DNA of 64,000 nucleotides, taken from Watersipora subatra. Its lineage: Eukaryota > Bryozoa > Gymnolaemata > Cheilostomatida > Watersiporidae. The first letter of the stretch is position 1. The number at the start of each line of letters is the position of its first letter. Location of the stretch: NCBI RefSeq assembly GCF_963576615.1, contig NC_088711.1, positions 7,182,369-7,246,368 of the forward strand, in the 5' to 3' direction. The notes under the pieces were generated by a model. It ran no database searches and was not told the origin of the DNA. It worked only from the letters and a program-made list of their open reading frames with translations. The translations under genes and the position numbers were made by a program. Positions 12,501 to 21,700 of the stretch are shown here, piece after piece.

Positions 12501-14855
12501 TTAATATTGCATTTCAATATAATAAGAGATATAATAAACATATTTCATTATTGCTGTTGTTAGTTAAATTATGTACAGTAGTTTAGGTCTACAGCTTGAA
12601 TTAATATTTATTTTATTATTGTAAAACATAAGTTTGAGATAGTTAAATATTTATTTTATTAATATTTATTTCTGTTACATATCGCTGTCAAAACCGTTCT
12701 ACATTCAACACAACCAACTTTCAAACTGTATATTACAATATATTTTACTTTTAATGTTGCATTTCAGAGACATAATAAACATATTTCATTATTGCTGTTG
12801 TTAGTTTAATTACTTACAGTAGTTTAGGTCTACAACTTGTATTAATATTTATTTTAACCAACAACCAACTTTCAAATTGTATATTACACAGCAGCTTGCC
12901 ATTTTACTTTTAATATAGCATTTCAATATAATAAGAGATATAATAAACATATTTCATTATTGCTGTTGTTAGTTAAATTACGTACAGTAGTTTAGGTCTA
13001 CAGCTTGAATTAATATTTATTTTATTATTGTAAAACATAAGTTTGAGATAGTTAAATATTTATTTTATTAATATTTATTTCTGTTACATATCGCTGTCAA
13101 AACCGTTCTACATTCATCACAACCAACTTTCAAACTGTATATTACAATATATTTTACTTTTAATATTGCATTTCAGAGATATAATAAACATATTTCATTA
13201 TTGCTGTTGTTATTTAAATTACGTACAGTAGTTTAGGTCTACAGCTTGAATAAATATTTATTTTATTGTTGTAAAACATAAGTTTGAGATAGTAGTAGAT
13301 TAGGTCTGATTTTTATACAACCTTTTGTTTTGCATAATTGACCTTTTGAATTTAATTTCAAAACTATTTGACAACTACCATGGACATACAACCTCCCAGA
13401 ACATTACGTCGTCGCCTTTTTAGAGTCGTGCTCCCTCAAATTTATTTTATATCATCTCAAACAAGTCTCATTTACATTATACTCTGTCAATTCCTGCTGA
13501 GAACTACTTTTTCAGCAACCAACAGTACCCTTTCTTTTTTCCATTATTACTTTGGTCGCGGGCTGTATGACAATGGAATTTCTAGTAAATATAATAGAGA
13601 TAACCCTACAATACGAAGCGCAAACTCTACAGTTAACATAACTGTTATTTACATGATAAGAAGTAGACTTTATATGAGTGTCCGCTGTAATTCAACTACA
13701 GCGAATTGTTTAGACTTTATATGAGTGTCCGCTGTAATTCAACTACAGTGAAGTGTTTAGACTTTATATGAGCGTTCGCTGTAATTAAACTACAGCGAAT
13801 TGTTTAGACTTTATATGAGTGTCCGCTGTAATTCAACTACAGTGAATTGTTTAGTCTTTATATGAGCGTCCGCTGTAATTAAACTACAGTGAAGTGTTTA
13901 GACTTTCTATGAGTGTCCGCTGTAATTAAACTACAGCGAATTGTTTAGACTTTATATGAGTGTCCGCTGTAATTCAACTACAGTGAAGTGTTTAGACTTT
14001 ATATGAGCGTTCGCTGTAATTAAACTACAGTGAATTGTTTAGTCTTTATATGAGCGTCCGCTGTAATTAAACTACAGTGAAGTGTTTAGACTTTCTATGA
14101 GTGTCCGCTGTAATTAAACTACAGTGAAGTGTTTAGACCTTATATGAGCGTTCGCTGTAACTCAACTACAGTGAAGTGTTTAGACTTTATATGAGTGTCC
14201 GCTGTAATTAAACTACAGTGAAGTGTTTAGACTTTATATGAGCGTCCGCTGTAATTAAACTACAGTGAAGTGTTTAGACTTTATATGAGCGTTCGCTGTA
14301 ATTCAACTACAGTGAAGTGTTTAGACTTTATATGAGTGTCCGCTGTAATTCAACTACAGTGAAGTGTTTAGACTTTATATCAGCGTCCGCTGTAATTCAA
14401 CTACAGTGAAGTGTTTAGACTTTATATGAGCGTCCGCTGTAATTAAACTACAGTGAAGTGTTTAGACTTTATATGAGTGTCCGCTGTAATTGTGCAAGAC
14501 TGGAAAAACAACAGACCAATCACAAACAAGAGTACCTGATCTTTAATGTGTTACCATTTTGTCCTTAATTTCAGATTTTTCTAGCAATGTAACGCTTATT
14601 GTGTGTGCATGAAATGGGGGCCATAGGTTTTGACTGACCTTAGGCTATACCAAAGGAGGTTGTTGAGGGGCTAGTCAAAGGCCCCTTATAAATAGTGCTT
14701 ATACTGACTACTTCCTTCTGCAGAGAAAGTATGGAACATGCCCTCATGGAGGTTACGGAATGGGCTTGGAACGCTTCCTCACATGGATTCTCAACCGCAA
14801 CCATATACGAGACGTGTGTCTGTACCCTCGGTTTATCGAAAGATGTACTCCTTAA
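353..14855 (+). CDS. NARS1: Cytosolic asparaginyl-tRNA synthetase, 5' end missing
   Basis: Class IIb aminoacyl-tRNA synthetase charging tRNA-Asn with asparagine in the cytosol. Twelve coding exons join in frame: 353-507, 633-728, 808-928, 1079-1197, 1275-1361, 1573-1716, 2168-2323, 6397-6654, 7376-7489, 9567-9698, 9849-9980 and 14724-14855, giving 547 codons plus stop. Human NARS1 is 548 aa, so only a first exon with a few codons is missing upstream. Visible in order: the eukaryotic N-terminal extension ([12 protein letters not shown] and a charged helix), the OB-fold anticodon-binding domain ([20 protein letters not shown]), motif 1 region ([14 protein letters not shown]), motif 2 ([20 protein letters not shown]) and motif 3 ([15 protein letters not shown]). 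The protein ends in RCTP-stop like its orthologues. All catalytic motifs look intact. The introns are filled with transposon relics and tandem repeats. The intron after exon 9 (numbered within the window) starts with GC rather than GT. Confidence 0.96.
633..728 (+). CDS. NARS1: NARS1 exon, N-terminal charged helix
   Basis: Acceptor CTCACTCAG, donor GTAAGT, 32 codons. Lys/Glu-rich helix ([16 protein letters not shown]) of the eukaryote-specific N-terminal extension. Confidence 0.88.
808..928 (+). CDS. NARS1: NARS1 exon
   Basis: Acceptor TTTGCAG, donor GTAAGA, phase 1 at its end. Encodes the linker into the OB fold ([19 protein letters not shown]). Confidence 0.92.
1079..1197 (+). CDS. NARS1: NARS1 exon, OB-fold
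   Basis: Acceptor TTTACAG. Encodes [20 protein letters not shown], the anticodon-binding OB fold. The 3' end is placed at a weak donor (GTTCGT) because it keeps the frame into the next exon. Confidence 0.88.
1275..1361 (+). CDS. NARS1: NARS1 exon
   Basis: Acceptor TATTGCAG, donor GTCAGT, 29 codons in phase 0. End of the OB fold ([20 protein letters not shown]). Confidence 0.88.
1573..1716 (+). CDS. NARS1: NARS1 exon
   Basis: Acceptor GATTTGCAG, donor GTATGT, 48 codons. Contains [12 protein letters not shown] at the start of the class II core. Confidence 0.93.
2168..2323 (+). CDS. NARS1: NARS1 exon, motif 1 region
   Basis: Acceptor GTTTGTAG, donor GTGAGT. Encodes [20 protein letters not shown] and the motif 1 strand [14 protein letters not shown]. 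Confidence 0.93.
2523..2636. repeat. Short direct and inverted repeats of TAACTTACCTAG
   Basis: In a NARS1 intron. A roughly 12-base word (TAACTTACCTAG) recurs in both orientations, with TTAATAGGTAAG between, so the stretch can fold on itself. No element family recognised. Confidence 0.5.
2878..3322. mobile_element. Inverted-repeat element family A, copy 1
   Basis: Two arms of about 130 bases face each other. The left arm reads TTTTATCAGAAAGTATTAGT and later GTGATCTGATTGCCAGGATG. The right arm holds the complements (GATCACCTCAAACATTAAAA, then TACTTTCTGATAAAATCTAC). Related copies lie at 35040-35715 and, truncated, at 37152-37355. No open reading frame, so this is a non-autonomous foldback or MITE-like element. 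Confidence 0.65.
3986..4821. mobile_element. 836-bp foldback element (near-palindrome)
   Basis: Almost the whole element is an inverted repeat: about 400 bases read the same, with scattered mismatches, inward from both ends around a short centre near 4400. The ends are AAACC and GGTTT, flanked on both sides by TA, as expected of a Tc1/mariner-type TA duplication. Shared landmarks include TAGGTAAATCAGACAC near the ends and the complementary TGCTAGCTTTTCAGGAACGG / CCGTTCCTGAAAAGCTAGCA. No coding capacity. It sits inside a NARS1 intron. Confidence 0.8.
6397..6654 (+). CDS. NARS1: NARS1 exon, motif 2
   Basis: Acceptor TTTGACAG, donor GTGAGT, 86 codons. Carries [20 protein letters not shown], whose Arg and Glu contact ATP and the tRNA acceptor end in class II enzymes. 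Confidence 0.96.
7376..7489 (+). CDS. NARS1: NARS1 exon with a GC donor
   Basis: Acceptor TTCTTCTAG. Encodes [18 protein letters not shown]. The next base pair is GC (GCGAGT), not GT. Only this cut gives the conserved junction [11 protein letters not shown] with the next exon. Confidence 0.92.
8426..9493 (-). mobile_element. Decayed hAT transposon with intact target-site duplication
   Basis: The left end is TAGAGATGCCCTGATT; the complement of the right end is TAGAGTTGTCCCAATT. Both are typical of hAT termini. The element is flanked by a perfect 8-bp duplication, TTTGAAAT (8418-8425 and 9494-9501), the hAT hallmark. On the minus strand, 8870-8940 reads [16 protein letters not shown], resembling the hAT C-terminal dimerisation motif. 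A stop codon and a degenerate continuation ([19 protein letters not shown]) follow, so the transposase is dead. Inserted in a NARS1 intron. Confidence 0.85.
8780..9000 (-). pseudogene. hAT transposase C-terminal remnant
   Basis: Minus-strand translation around 8870-8960 gives the hAT-dimerisation-like peptide [20 protein letters not shown]. An in-frame stop at about 8867 follows, then more hAT-like residues in the same frame. The rest of the transposase is not recognisable. It lies within the 8-bp-duplication-bounded element, which supports the assignment. Confidence 0.65.
9567..9698 (+). CDS. NARS1: NARS1 exon
   Basis: Acceptor CTGTGTCAG, donor GTAAGG, 44 codons. Encodes [20 protein letters not shown] and [16 protein letters not shown]. 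Confidence 0.95.
9849..9980 (+). CDS. NARS1: NARS1 exon
   Basis: Acceptor CATTGCAG, donor GTATGG, 44 codons. Encodes the asparagine-site stretch [12 protein letters not shown] and [13 protein letters not shown]. Confidence 0.95.
12009..13293. repeat. Tandem repeat with ~409-bp period
   Basis: The landmark TTTCTGTTACATATCGCTGT recurs at about 12261, 12670 and 13079, that is every 409 bases, with an earlier divergent copy near 12009 only about 250 bases upstream that lacks part of the unit. Within each unit a ~160-base sub-block (from ACCAACAACCAACTTTCAAA) partly repeats the rest. Strongly A+T-rich and non-coding, in the last NARS1 intron. Confidence 0.75.
13664..14491. repeat. 47-bp minisatellite, ~17.6 copies
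   Basis: Units contain TAGACTTTATATGAGTGTCC followed by a near-palindrome CTGTAATTNAACTACAG. Two alternating variants (GTGTCC or GCGTCC, AGCGAA or AGTGAA) suggest higher-order duplication. It lies in the last NARS1 intron, about 230 bases before the terminal exon. Frames across it (such as one starting at 13368) are not convincing genes. Confidence 0.85.
14724..14855 (+). CDS. NARS1: NARS1 terminal exon, motif 3
   Basis: Acceptor TTCTGCAG; class II motif 3 [16 protein letters not shown]; stop TAA at 14853. A canonical AATAAA follows at 14955. Confidence 0.96.
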   Translation, partial: RKYGTCPHGGYGMGLERFLTWILNRNHIRDVCLYPRFIERCTP

Positions 14856-14954
14856 CCAACCATCTGCAAAGCATCTTTCATTTGCTTACATCATTTCTGT
14901 CCAACAGTGCTTATATTGTGCACATGCCTAGCACTACACGTATCTCTGTTCATC

Positions 14955-14960
14955 AATAAA
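14955..14960 (+). terminator. NARS1 polyadenylation signal AATAAA
   Basis: Canonical AATAAA 100 bases after the NARS1 stop codon, on the coding strand. Confidence 0.7.
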
Positions 14961-15212
14961 TGTCAGGCTATCGGGACCTTCTCAGTTTTCTATTTGCACC
15001 AAAAGGTGCTTATTTGTGAATTTAATTTTTACAACATACGCAATAGAATAGTGTGAGTTGAACATGTCCTACTGCAATATGTGTTACTGTTCCATGCCGT
15101 GAGACGTGCTTAAAACACAACTAGTTTCTGACCGAAATGAAACCACCTGTTAAGAGTTGTTATTGGTTTTATGGTACAACTCAGCAAGTCTCTTTATTAT
15201 TGTAGAGTGTAA

Positions 15213-15287
15213 TTACAGGCACTTCATTTGAAGCACCCACTCAGCTTCAATACTTCCTTTTGTGAACCTTCCATCAATATGTGTAAC
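15213..15287 (-). CDS. Putative terminal exon of the minus-strand gene
   Basis: Acceptor GGTTTTCAG, then VTHIDGRFTKGSIEAEWVLQ and a stop. AATAAA (complement at 15193-15198) lies about 15 bases beyond the stop. Confidence 0.45.
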   Translation of the reverse strand, partial: VTHIDGRFTKGSIEAEWVLQMKCL

Positions 15288-18200
15288 CTGAAAACCTATC
15301 GTTATCAAAGGCTATCTGTGGAATGAAATTGCAATTGATAAAGAATTTGGTTTGGCTTTCACTCATTCAAGGAAATTGAAGGTCATGGCACCACAGAATA
15401 AGTGCGTTTCTTATCACACGAATGAGCTACAATGACAGGAAGTAACATTGTATATTGCTATAAGAAGTTCCATTCAAATGACGCTGTGATTTCGAGTATT
15501 CATGAGAGGGGAGAATATATTTTCCTTAAAGTGGGCTTACAAATATAGAAGCATTAACGTGGTGTCTAGGAATATGGCTAGGAATGTCTGCAAATGTAGT
15601 GTAGCTTAGCGTTATTCCATAATCATTTTAACTTGCTCGAGTCCAACAGTAGAAATGTGGTTACATAATTAAACCGGATCGATAGTAGGAATTGTATGCG
15701 TGTGGTTACTGAACAACATCCGCACCTGTAACAGTTGACTTGCATTGGTATGATTTCACTAAGTTTAGCAATTCTAACAAAATGAATCAATTATTTAGGA
15801 AGACATAACATTTATGTCTCTAGTTAAGTTTGTGTATAATTAGAAGTAAATTATATCAACAAGATGGTGTTGGCAGTTTACTGTAAAATTGCGTGTAGCA
15901 CATGTCTTTCATACATGGGAATTTTCCATGTATGCCTGTCGATATCTAATATTGATGTTTTTTTAATTAGCAAGTAACTTCTTCAGAGTTGCCTGCAGTC
16001 ATGCTCAATTCCAATATCAAATCTATGCTTTATCTTGTTGTAGTAAAGTTGAAGCTGTCAAGCAATTGCATTATGACAATAAAGAATGATATCAAGGTTT
16101 AAAATGAAGCAAACAATACTTCAAAGTCTGGACCCGAGAACTCAAAAATACGTTTTTCCACCTGATCCTAACGAATGAGGAAACTCATGGCTTCATGGGG
16201 CATATACATACTATCAGCACAATTCTCAACTTTTAAATTGATTGGCGTATTAGTTCTAGAGAAACTGTCAAAATACTGGGGACATTTCTAACTGACAAGA
16301 AAGAATAAATTGCTGTCGTCAGAACATTGGGTTCTGATGGTGTTACTGGTTGAAATTCTTAGTAATGAAGATAACAAATAGACGAACTAACTAAAAGCAA
16401 ACTAACGCTTCTCTCCAGCAACAAGAGTTTTACAATAGAACTATTTGATTTTCTATTCATAAAATATACGCATTCTATTAAACTCGGTGTACATCAACCA
16501 TAATGCTTCTTCAGTTACTTCTAAAACATCACTTCTTTGAAAGAGCGTGGAAAAATACTATTTACTATATTTGATTTCCGGTTTTTTCATTGAGTTCTAC
16601 AAGCTTGAAGCTTCCATATAATATTCAGTTTAAAGGAATTGTGTTATTCTAAGTATTCTCACAGTAGATTGAAAGTAACTAACACAGTCTAGGGTCAGGG
16701 GTCTTATTTGTGTATAAAAGGTTAGGCTTGAAAGTTTTAACCAAAAACTTCGAGAGAACGCCACATTGTACAGCTGAACAATATGCCTTTTGATCACTCG
16801 AATGCCAGGCAGATGTAGACCATAGAACTGCAGCAGAACTTAAGAACATTCCAGCACTGTTAAGCTGTATTGGCATGCCGCTGATGAGCTGTTCGCTTGA
16901 ACTCTTAAACAGACTCCGAGTGCACTACCTACTTGAGTAAATACATCTCATCTCTGTAATAGTTGGTGCCAAGTTAGAGATATGCAACCTACAGGCTGTA
17001 TTTACGCAGCTGGAACTAGCCATTGCCTCTTGCAGTCTTTCACCAATTTTAAATTCGATACGTCTTAAATTACAGCAGCTGCGTGCTATAACTGTGCAAT
17101 GATACTATCATACAATTTTACCAGAGTTGACTATACAAAACTAAATTTACATTTCACATTTATGAATCGTCGCTAATAGAATTATATACGGAATTTACTT
17201 TCTAGTATTATGTTTCATCAAAAAGGTTTTTAAATAAGTTAGTTACCATACTAAGTAAGTTATGGGTGTATCTACTCGGTATTTATCACATCTGATCATG
17301 GTTGAAATATCAAGCTTCTGCATTATAGCAGGCTTTGAAATTGGATATTTTATTAAAAACATTCTGTTGTTTTAAAAGTTTGTTAGCCAGTTCTGGCTCT
17401 TTTTTAGCCTTTTACCTTTTCTGTATTACATGAGCCCACTGCTCCCATGGCAACAGGTGTGATGCTAGGCCTCGCTCTTCTATATTTGGTATCAAACTGA
17501 TATTGGAATGTATTGTTTAAAAACTATTGTTTTGTAGAAATGTGAATTTATTTCAAACTTTCCAGAAATCCTTGCTCATTAGCAGTTTCTTGCATCCGTC
17601 AAGTAAAATATTCAAGGTAGCCAAGATGGTTATCTCTCTACTTCCTGTTATATTGTCAGCCATTATAAGTTACTCCTTCTTTGTTATAATCCTTCCAGAT
17701 CGAGATGATTTATAACGGATACAGAGTTCAGTAAATTCATATTTAATCCGCTTCTCCAGGAAGGTCTGCATGCAGTTTTCAGCTGCCTAACCCATTATTC
17801 TAGTCAATATTCTGAAGAGTTAGGGAGCTGTAACCAATGACTTTTTCTCCGAGTTCCTTTCGCTTCTCTATTGCATCAGAGTAGGCAGTTTTATAGCTGA
17901 GATCTGCTGTTAATGCAGAGCTATTTCATAGACTTATTTCTCTTAGTAGAGTAACTGCTGATCAATTTAGCTGCATAGCATGTGCTCCTCATTCTTACCA
18001 TAGATTTACAAGCAAGTTCGGCTGAAACAGCTAAAACATAGGGGAAGATCTTTAGTTATTTGCTTGTTCATGAAGTCACTGGAAAATGGCACCTGATTTT
18101 TTCAGCATCACAAGCCATGCCATTGACAAGTAACTTGGCACTTACAGCTATAACACTGCGTCTGATACATTTCTCAGATGTCTTTCTCAACTTCTATCAA

Positions 18201-18317
18201 CTGAGCATAACTTTTTCAAATCAACATTAAGAGAAAACAAGCCAGCGTATTTACTACCCGCCTAAAAAGAACAGAGCAATCTTCAATTTTATCCGAAGCC
18301 AAAATTCTTGTCTCCAT
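15213..18317 (-). CDS. Unrecognised multi-exon gene (or recent pseudogene)
   Basis: Minus-strand segments bounded by splice signals read as protein: 18317-18258 (ATG start), 18193-18080, 18030-17999, 17922-17800, 17786-17670, 17496-17416, 17063-16933, 16903-16679 and 15287-15213 (stop). Several junctions agree in phase: the first two exons are both phase 0 across a 64-base GT-AG intron, and 17416/17063 pairs 2+1. AATAAA (complement at 15193-15198) follows the last stop closely. The encoded helices are Lys/Glu- and Ala/Ser-rich (DAIEKRKELGEK, CMQTFLEKRIKYEFTEL, KIGERLQEAMASSS). I cannot name a family. Some junctions are unresolved and stops occur at the segment ends at 17800 and 17670, so decay is possible. 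It starts head-to-head with the SLC6 gene, about 400 bases away. Confidence 0.5.
16679..16903 (-). CDS. Putative internal exon of the minus-strand gene (3' end uncertain)
   Basis: Open from a TTTAAG acceptor. Reads EQLISGMPIQLNSAGMFLSS and onward. The likely donor is GTTAAA after SKFL, which would join in frame to the terminal exon at 15287. The open frame itself runs to a stop at 16679. Confidence 0.45.
   Translation of the reverse strand, partial: SSSEQLISGMPIQLNSAGMFLSSAAVLWSTSAWHSSDQKAYCSAVQCGVLSKFLVKTFKPNLLYTNKTPDPRLC
16933..17063 (-). CDS. Putative internal exon of the minus-strand gene
   Basis: Acceptor TTTAAG, donor GTAGGT. Encodes RIEFKIGERLQEAMASSSC and CRLHISNLAPTITEMR. Confidence 0.5.
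17416..17496 (-). CDS. Putative internal exon of the minus-strand gene
   Basis: Acceptor ATATCAG, donor GTAAAA. Encodes NIEERGLASHLLPWEQWAH. Ends in phase 2, which fits the one-base start of the exon at 17063. Confidence 0.5.
18080..18193 (-). CDS. Putative exon 2 of the minus-strand gene
   Basis: Exactly 38 codons between TTGATAG and GTGACT, beginning KLRKTSEKCIRRSVIAVSAK. Phase 0 on both sides. Confidence 0.5.
18258..18317 (-). CDS. Putative first exon of the unrecognised minus-strand gene
   Basis: ATG at 18317-18315 with an in-frame TAG three codons upstream. Encodes METRILASDKIEDCSVLFRR and ends at GTAGTA. A 64-base intron ending in TAG leads in frame to the next exon. Confidence 0.5.
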
Positions 18318-18712
18318 CAAGTGCTAATATCGTGCCTTTGGCTGAACTACAGTCTTACAGACTTCTGGGTATCCATTCCTTTATTTTAGTCTTTTAATTT
18401 CTTGCTAAAAATAATTTAATAAAGGATAATTGATTTAATTCCTGCTGGCTCAACCAATTTTCAAATATCCTCTCTTACCAGTCTTTCAAATTCCATTGCC
18501 CAAACAATAAATTGGTAAAACAGTTAGTTTTATGTTAACACCCATTATAAATCAGGCACAAAGCCAAGTTATTGACTGAGTTATCCCTTGCCTTTAGTAT
18601 TATCCATGTGAATGGCTGAGAGCATAATTGAATGATCGGCTAATAGGAGCCGAGTGTAGCGCAATAGACTGCCTTTAGGATAGAAGAGTACTGGCCGCTG
18701 AACGATACAGTC
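18318..18712. promoter_or_regulatory. Presumed bidirectional promoter region
   Basis: The 395 bases between two divergent candidate start codons: the minus-strand gene (ATG at 18317) and the SLC6 gene (ATG at 18713). The right part is less A+T-rich than the surroundings and would be 5'UTR of the SLC6 transcript. No clear TATA box was recognised. The call rests on gene arrangement only. Confidence 0.35.
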
Positions 18713-18757
18713 ATGACTGATGCTAATGAAACCCTCTACCCTCCCATCCCGGCGCAG
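18713..18757 (+). CDS. SLC6A9-like: SLC6 first coding exon (long N-terminus)
   Basis: ATG with an in-frame TAG at 18665. Encodes [15 protein letters not shown] and ends at a strong donor (CAG/GTAAGA) in phase 0. This fits an acceptor (GGTTATCAG) at 23882 just before the TM1 exon. The junction is inferred. Confidence 0.6.
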
Positions 18758-21700
18758 GTAAGATAATCATTCATCACGATTAGGCAGAATTGAGCGAAGA
18801 CGCAAGTTTTAAACATCAAGCAAAGTTTTCGAAGGAATTGTGCAAAAAAGGTCATATCAAATTGTTGCCTGCTTGATTGTTGTATCAGTTCGTTCTCTGG
18901 TCACTACATATTTCTGAAACCTTTTATATATATTATAGGATATGCAACATCCTCGTCTATTTTTATATGTCAAGGTCATAGTTTTTCAACATTTATTTAA
19001 GAAAAAACTACTCAGAGCGATACTGCTTTTAGCATACCACCTTATATATTTATCATTTTTAAGTAAAGTATGCATTTTTTCAACAGAATTCGTAAATGAG
19101 ATATCTTACCTGCTGCTAGTGACAGCAGCACTTTTATCTAAACTTTGATAGCTTGACCAAGGGAAAAACCCTGAGTAGCTCCCCTTAAGGCTCTATCAAG
19201 TTTATCTTGAAAAATACGCAAGAGCATACATGGCAGCGATTTGTGTAAAATGTAAATAAGATTTTATAAAAGATAGAGAAACATGCTTGCTGTTAGTGTT
19301 TATAACAAGACTACCTTTCTTGCTTCTCCAGCTGAATATCATACTCTCTACTAGCTTAATGTTAAAATTTCTTTCAGCCTAATGAAAAATATATAATATA
19401 CATTGATATTTTTGTGCGGAGAAGTCACCGTTTGTATGCCATGTACCAATCCAGGCAGCAAAAGTCACCCGTGTTACGCCGTTTTCCTATTTTGGCTTGA
19501 ACTGTATAGTAGAGGCGCAAGAAAAATGGCATTAGATTCTCCTCTGATAAATTTAAAATTGTTTTCACCATGCACTTAGCTCTCTAAATCACTGCTTGCA
19601 GTTATTAATAACACCAGTATGTTGCTGCTAATGCTGTCAGTATGCCCACACTCTAAAATGTAACTTACCTTTTAAAAGGGTGGTGGTAGGTTAGACATTT
19701 AATATCATAGGTACTGGGAAACTAACGATTTACTTCTATAAACCCCTTTGAGTTTAACACAACTCTGATTTTGCCATCACATCAATTTGGTAGCATAAAG
19801 TAATTATCATAGAATGGATGAATGAAAGGCACCTATATCAGTGTTATAGCATCGTGTATTTCTCTCTTTATTTCTCTCTCTCACACCTCAGTGACTACTC
19901 GCAGTAAAAACACACTTGAAACAGTTATCAACTTGCATGGCACGAGATTTGGATAAACTAGCTCAGCGGGTTCGCCCTTTAAATAAAAATATAACCTTTC
20001 CTAAGGGACTACTCTTCGTAGAGGGGCTTTAGTGGCATCCAATACATTGACCTAGTGATCACTCTAAGTTGTGCACTGCTAGCCATCGTATCGGTAAAAG
20101 TGGTTTGTTAATTACACATCTATTGTAATTACTTGCAGGCTGGCTTGGGAAATTTCCATTGATAAGTATATTTACCATTAGCTGACTCTAAGTATAATAT
20201 ATTCAATCAATACGTTGAACAATCGCCGTCGACACTATGCAAGCAGATTTGTTTATATTCATGAATAATGCTTTATAAAGCTTTTTTTTGAAAGTATATC
20301 AAGCGTAGACGCAGTTAAAATAATTATGAGTACAATATATTGCGGAAATCTATTTGTGTATCTACGGAGCTGTCGAGAATATTCTATTTACAGACAGCTT
20401 CAAAGGCCCGTAAGGGTACTGTGGAAAAGTTTCGCACTAGTAATATTAGCTGTACAAATATGAATTTGAATATATTTGTATAGTAATTTCAGAAGGAGTG
20501 TTTGCTGTCTATGAACAATCAGGTTGAAGTCTTCACTAGACAACCATATAGGCTCAGGTATACAATCAATAAATTAATAGAGTTAACCATATAGACTCAG
20601 GTGTACAATTAGTATAATAATAGAGGTAATCATACAGACTCCGGTGTACAATCAGTACAATAATAGAGTTAACCATATAGACTCAGGTATACAATCAATA
20701 CATTAATAGAGTTAACCATATAGACTCAGGTGTACAATCAGTATAATAATAGAGTTAACTATATAGACTCAGGTATACAATCAATACATTAATAGAGTTA
20801 ACCATATAGACTCAGGTGTACAATCAGTATAATAATAGAGTTAACCCTATAGACTTAGGTGTACAATCAGTATAATAATATAGTTAACCCTATAGACTCA
20901 GGTGTACAATCACTACAATAGTAGAGTTAACCATATAGACTCAGGTGTACAATCAGTACAATAGTAGAGTTAACCATATAGACTCAGGTGTACAATCAGT
21001 ACATTAGTAGAGTTAACCATATAGACTCAGGTGTACAATTAGTACATTAGTAGAGTTAACCATATAGACTCAGGTGTACAATCAGTATAATAATAGAGTT
21101 AACCCTATAGACTTAGGTGTACAATCAGTACATTAGTAGAGTTAACCATATAGACTCAGGTGTACAATCACTACAATAGTAGAGTTAACCATATAGACTC
21201 AGGTGTACAATCAGTACATCAGTAGAGTTAACCATATAGACTCAGGTGTACAATCAGTACATTAGTAGAGTTAACCATATAGACTCAGGTGTACAATTAG
21301 TATAATAATAGTGGTAATCATACAGACTCAGGTGTACAATCAGTACAATAATAGAGTTAACCATATAGACTCAGGTATACAATCAATACATTAATAGAGT
21401 TAACCATATAGACTCAGGTGTACAATCAGTATAATAATAGAGTTAACTATATAGACTCAGGTATACAATCAATACATTAATAGAGTTAACCATATAGACT
21501 CAGGTGTACAATCAGTATAATAATAGAGTTAACCCTATAGACTCAGGTGTACAATCAGTACATTAGTAGAGTTAACCATATAGACTCAGGTGTACAATCA
21601 GTACAATAATAGAGTTAACCATATAGACTCAGGTATACAATCAATACATTAATAGAGTTAACCATATAGACTCAGGTGTACAATCAGTATAATAATAGAG

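Noticed and set aside
13368-13724. 118-codon frame ([12 protein letters not shown]...)
   Set aside because: Lies inside a NARS1 intron, runs into the 47-bp array and shows no recognisable domain or splice context.
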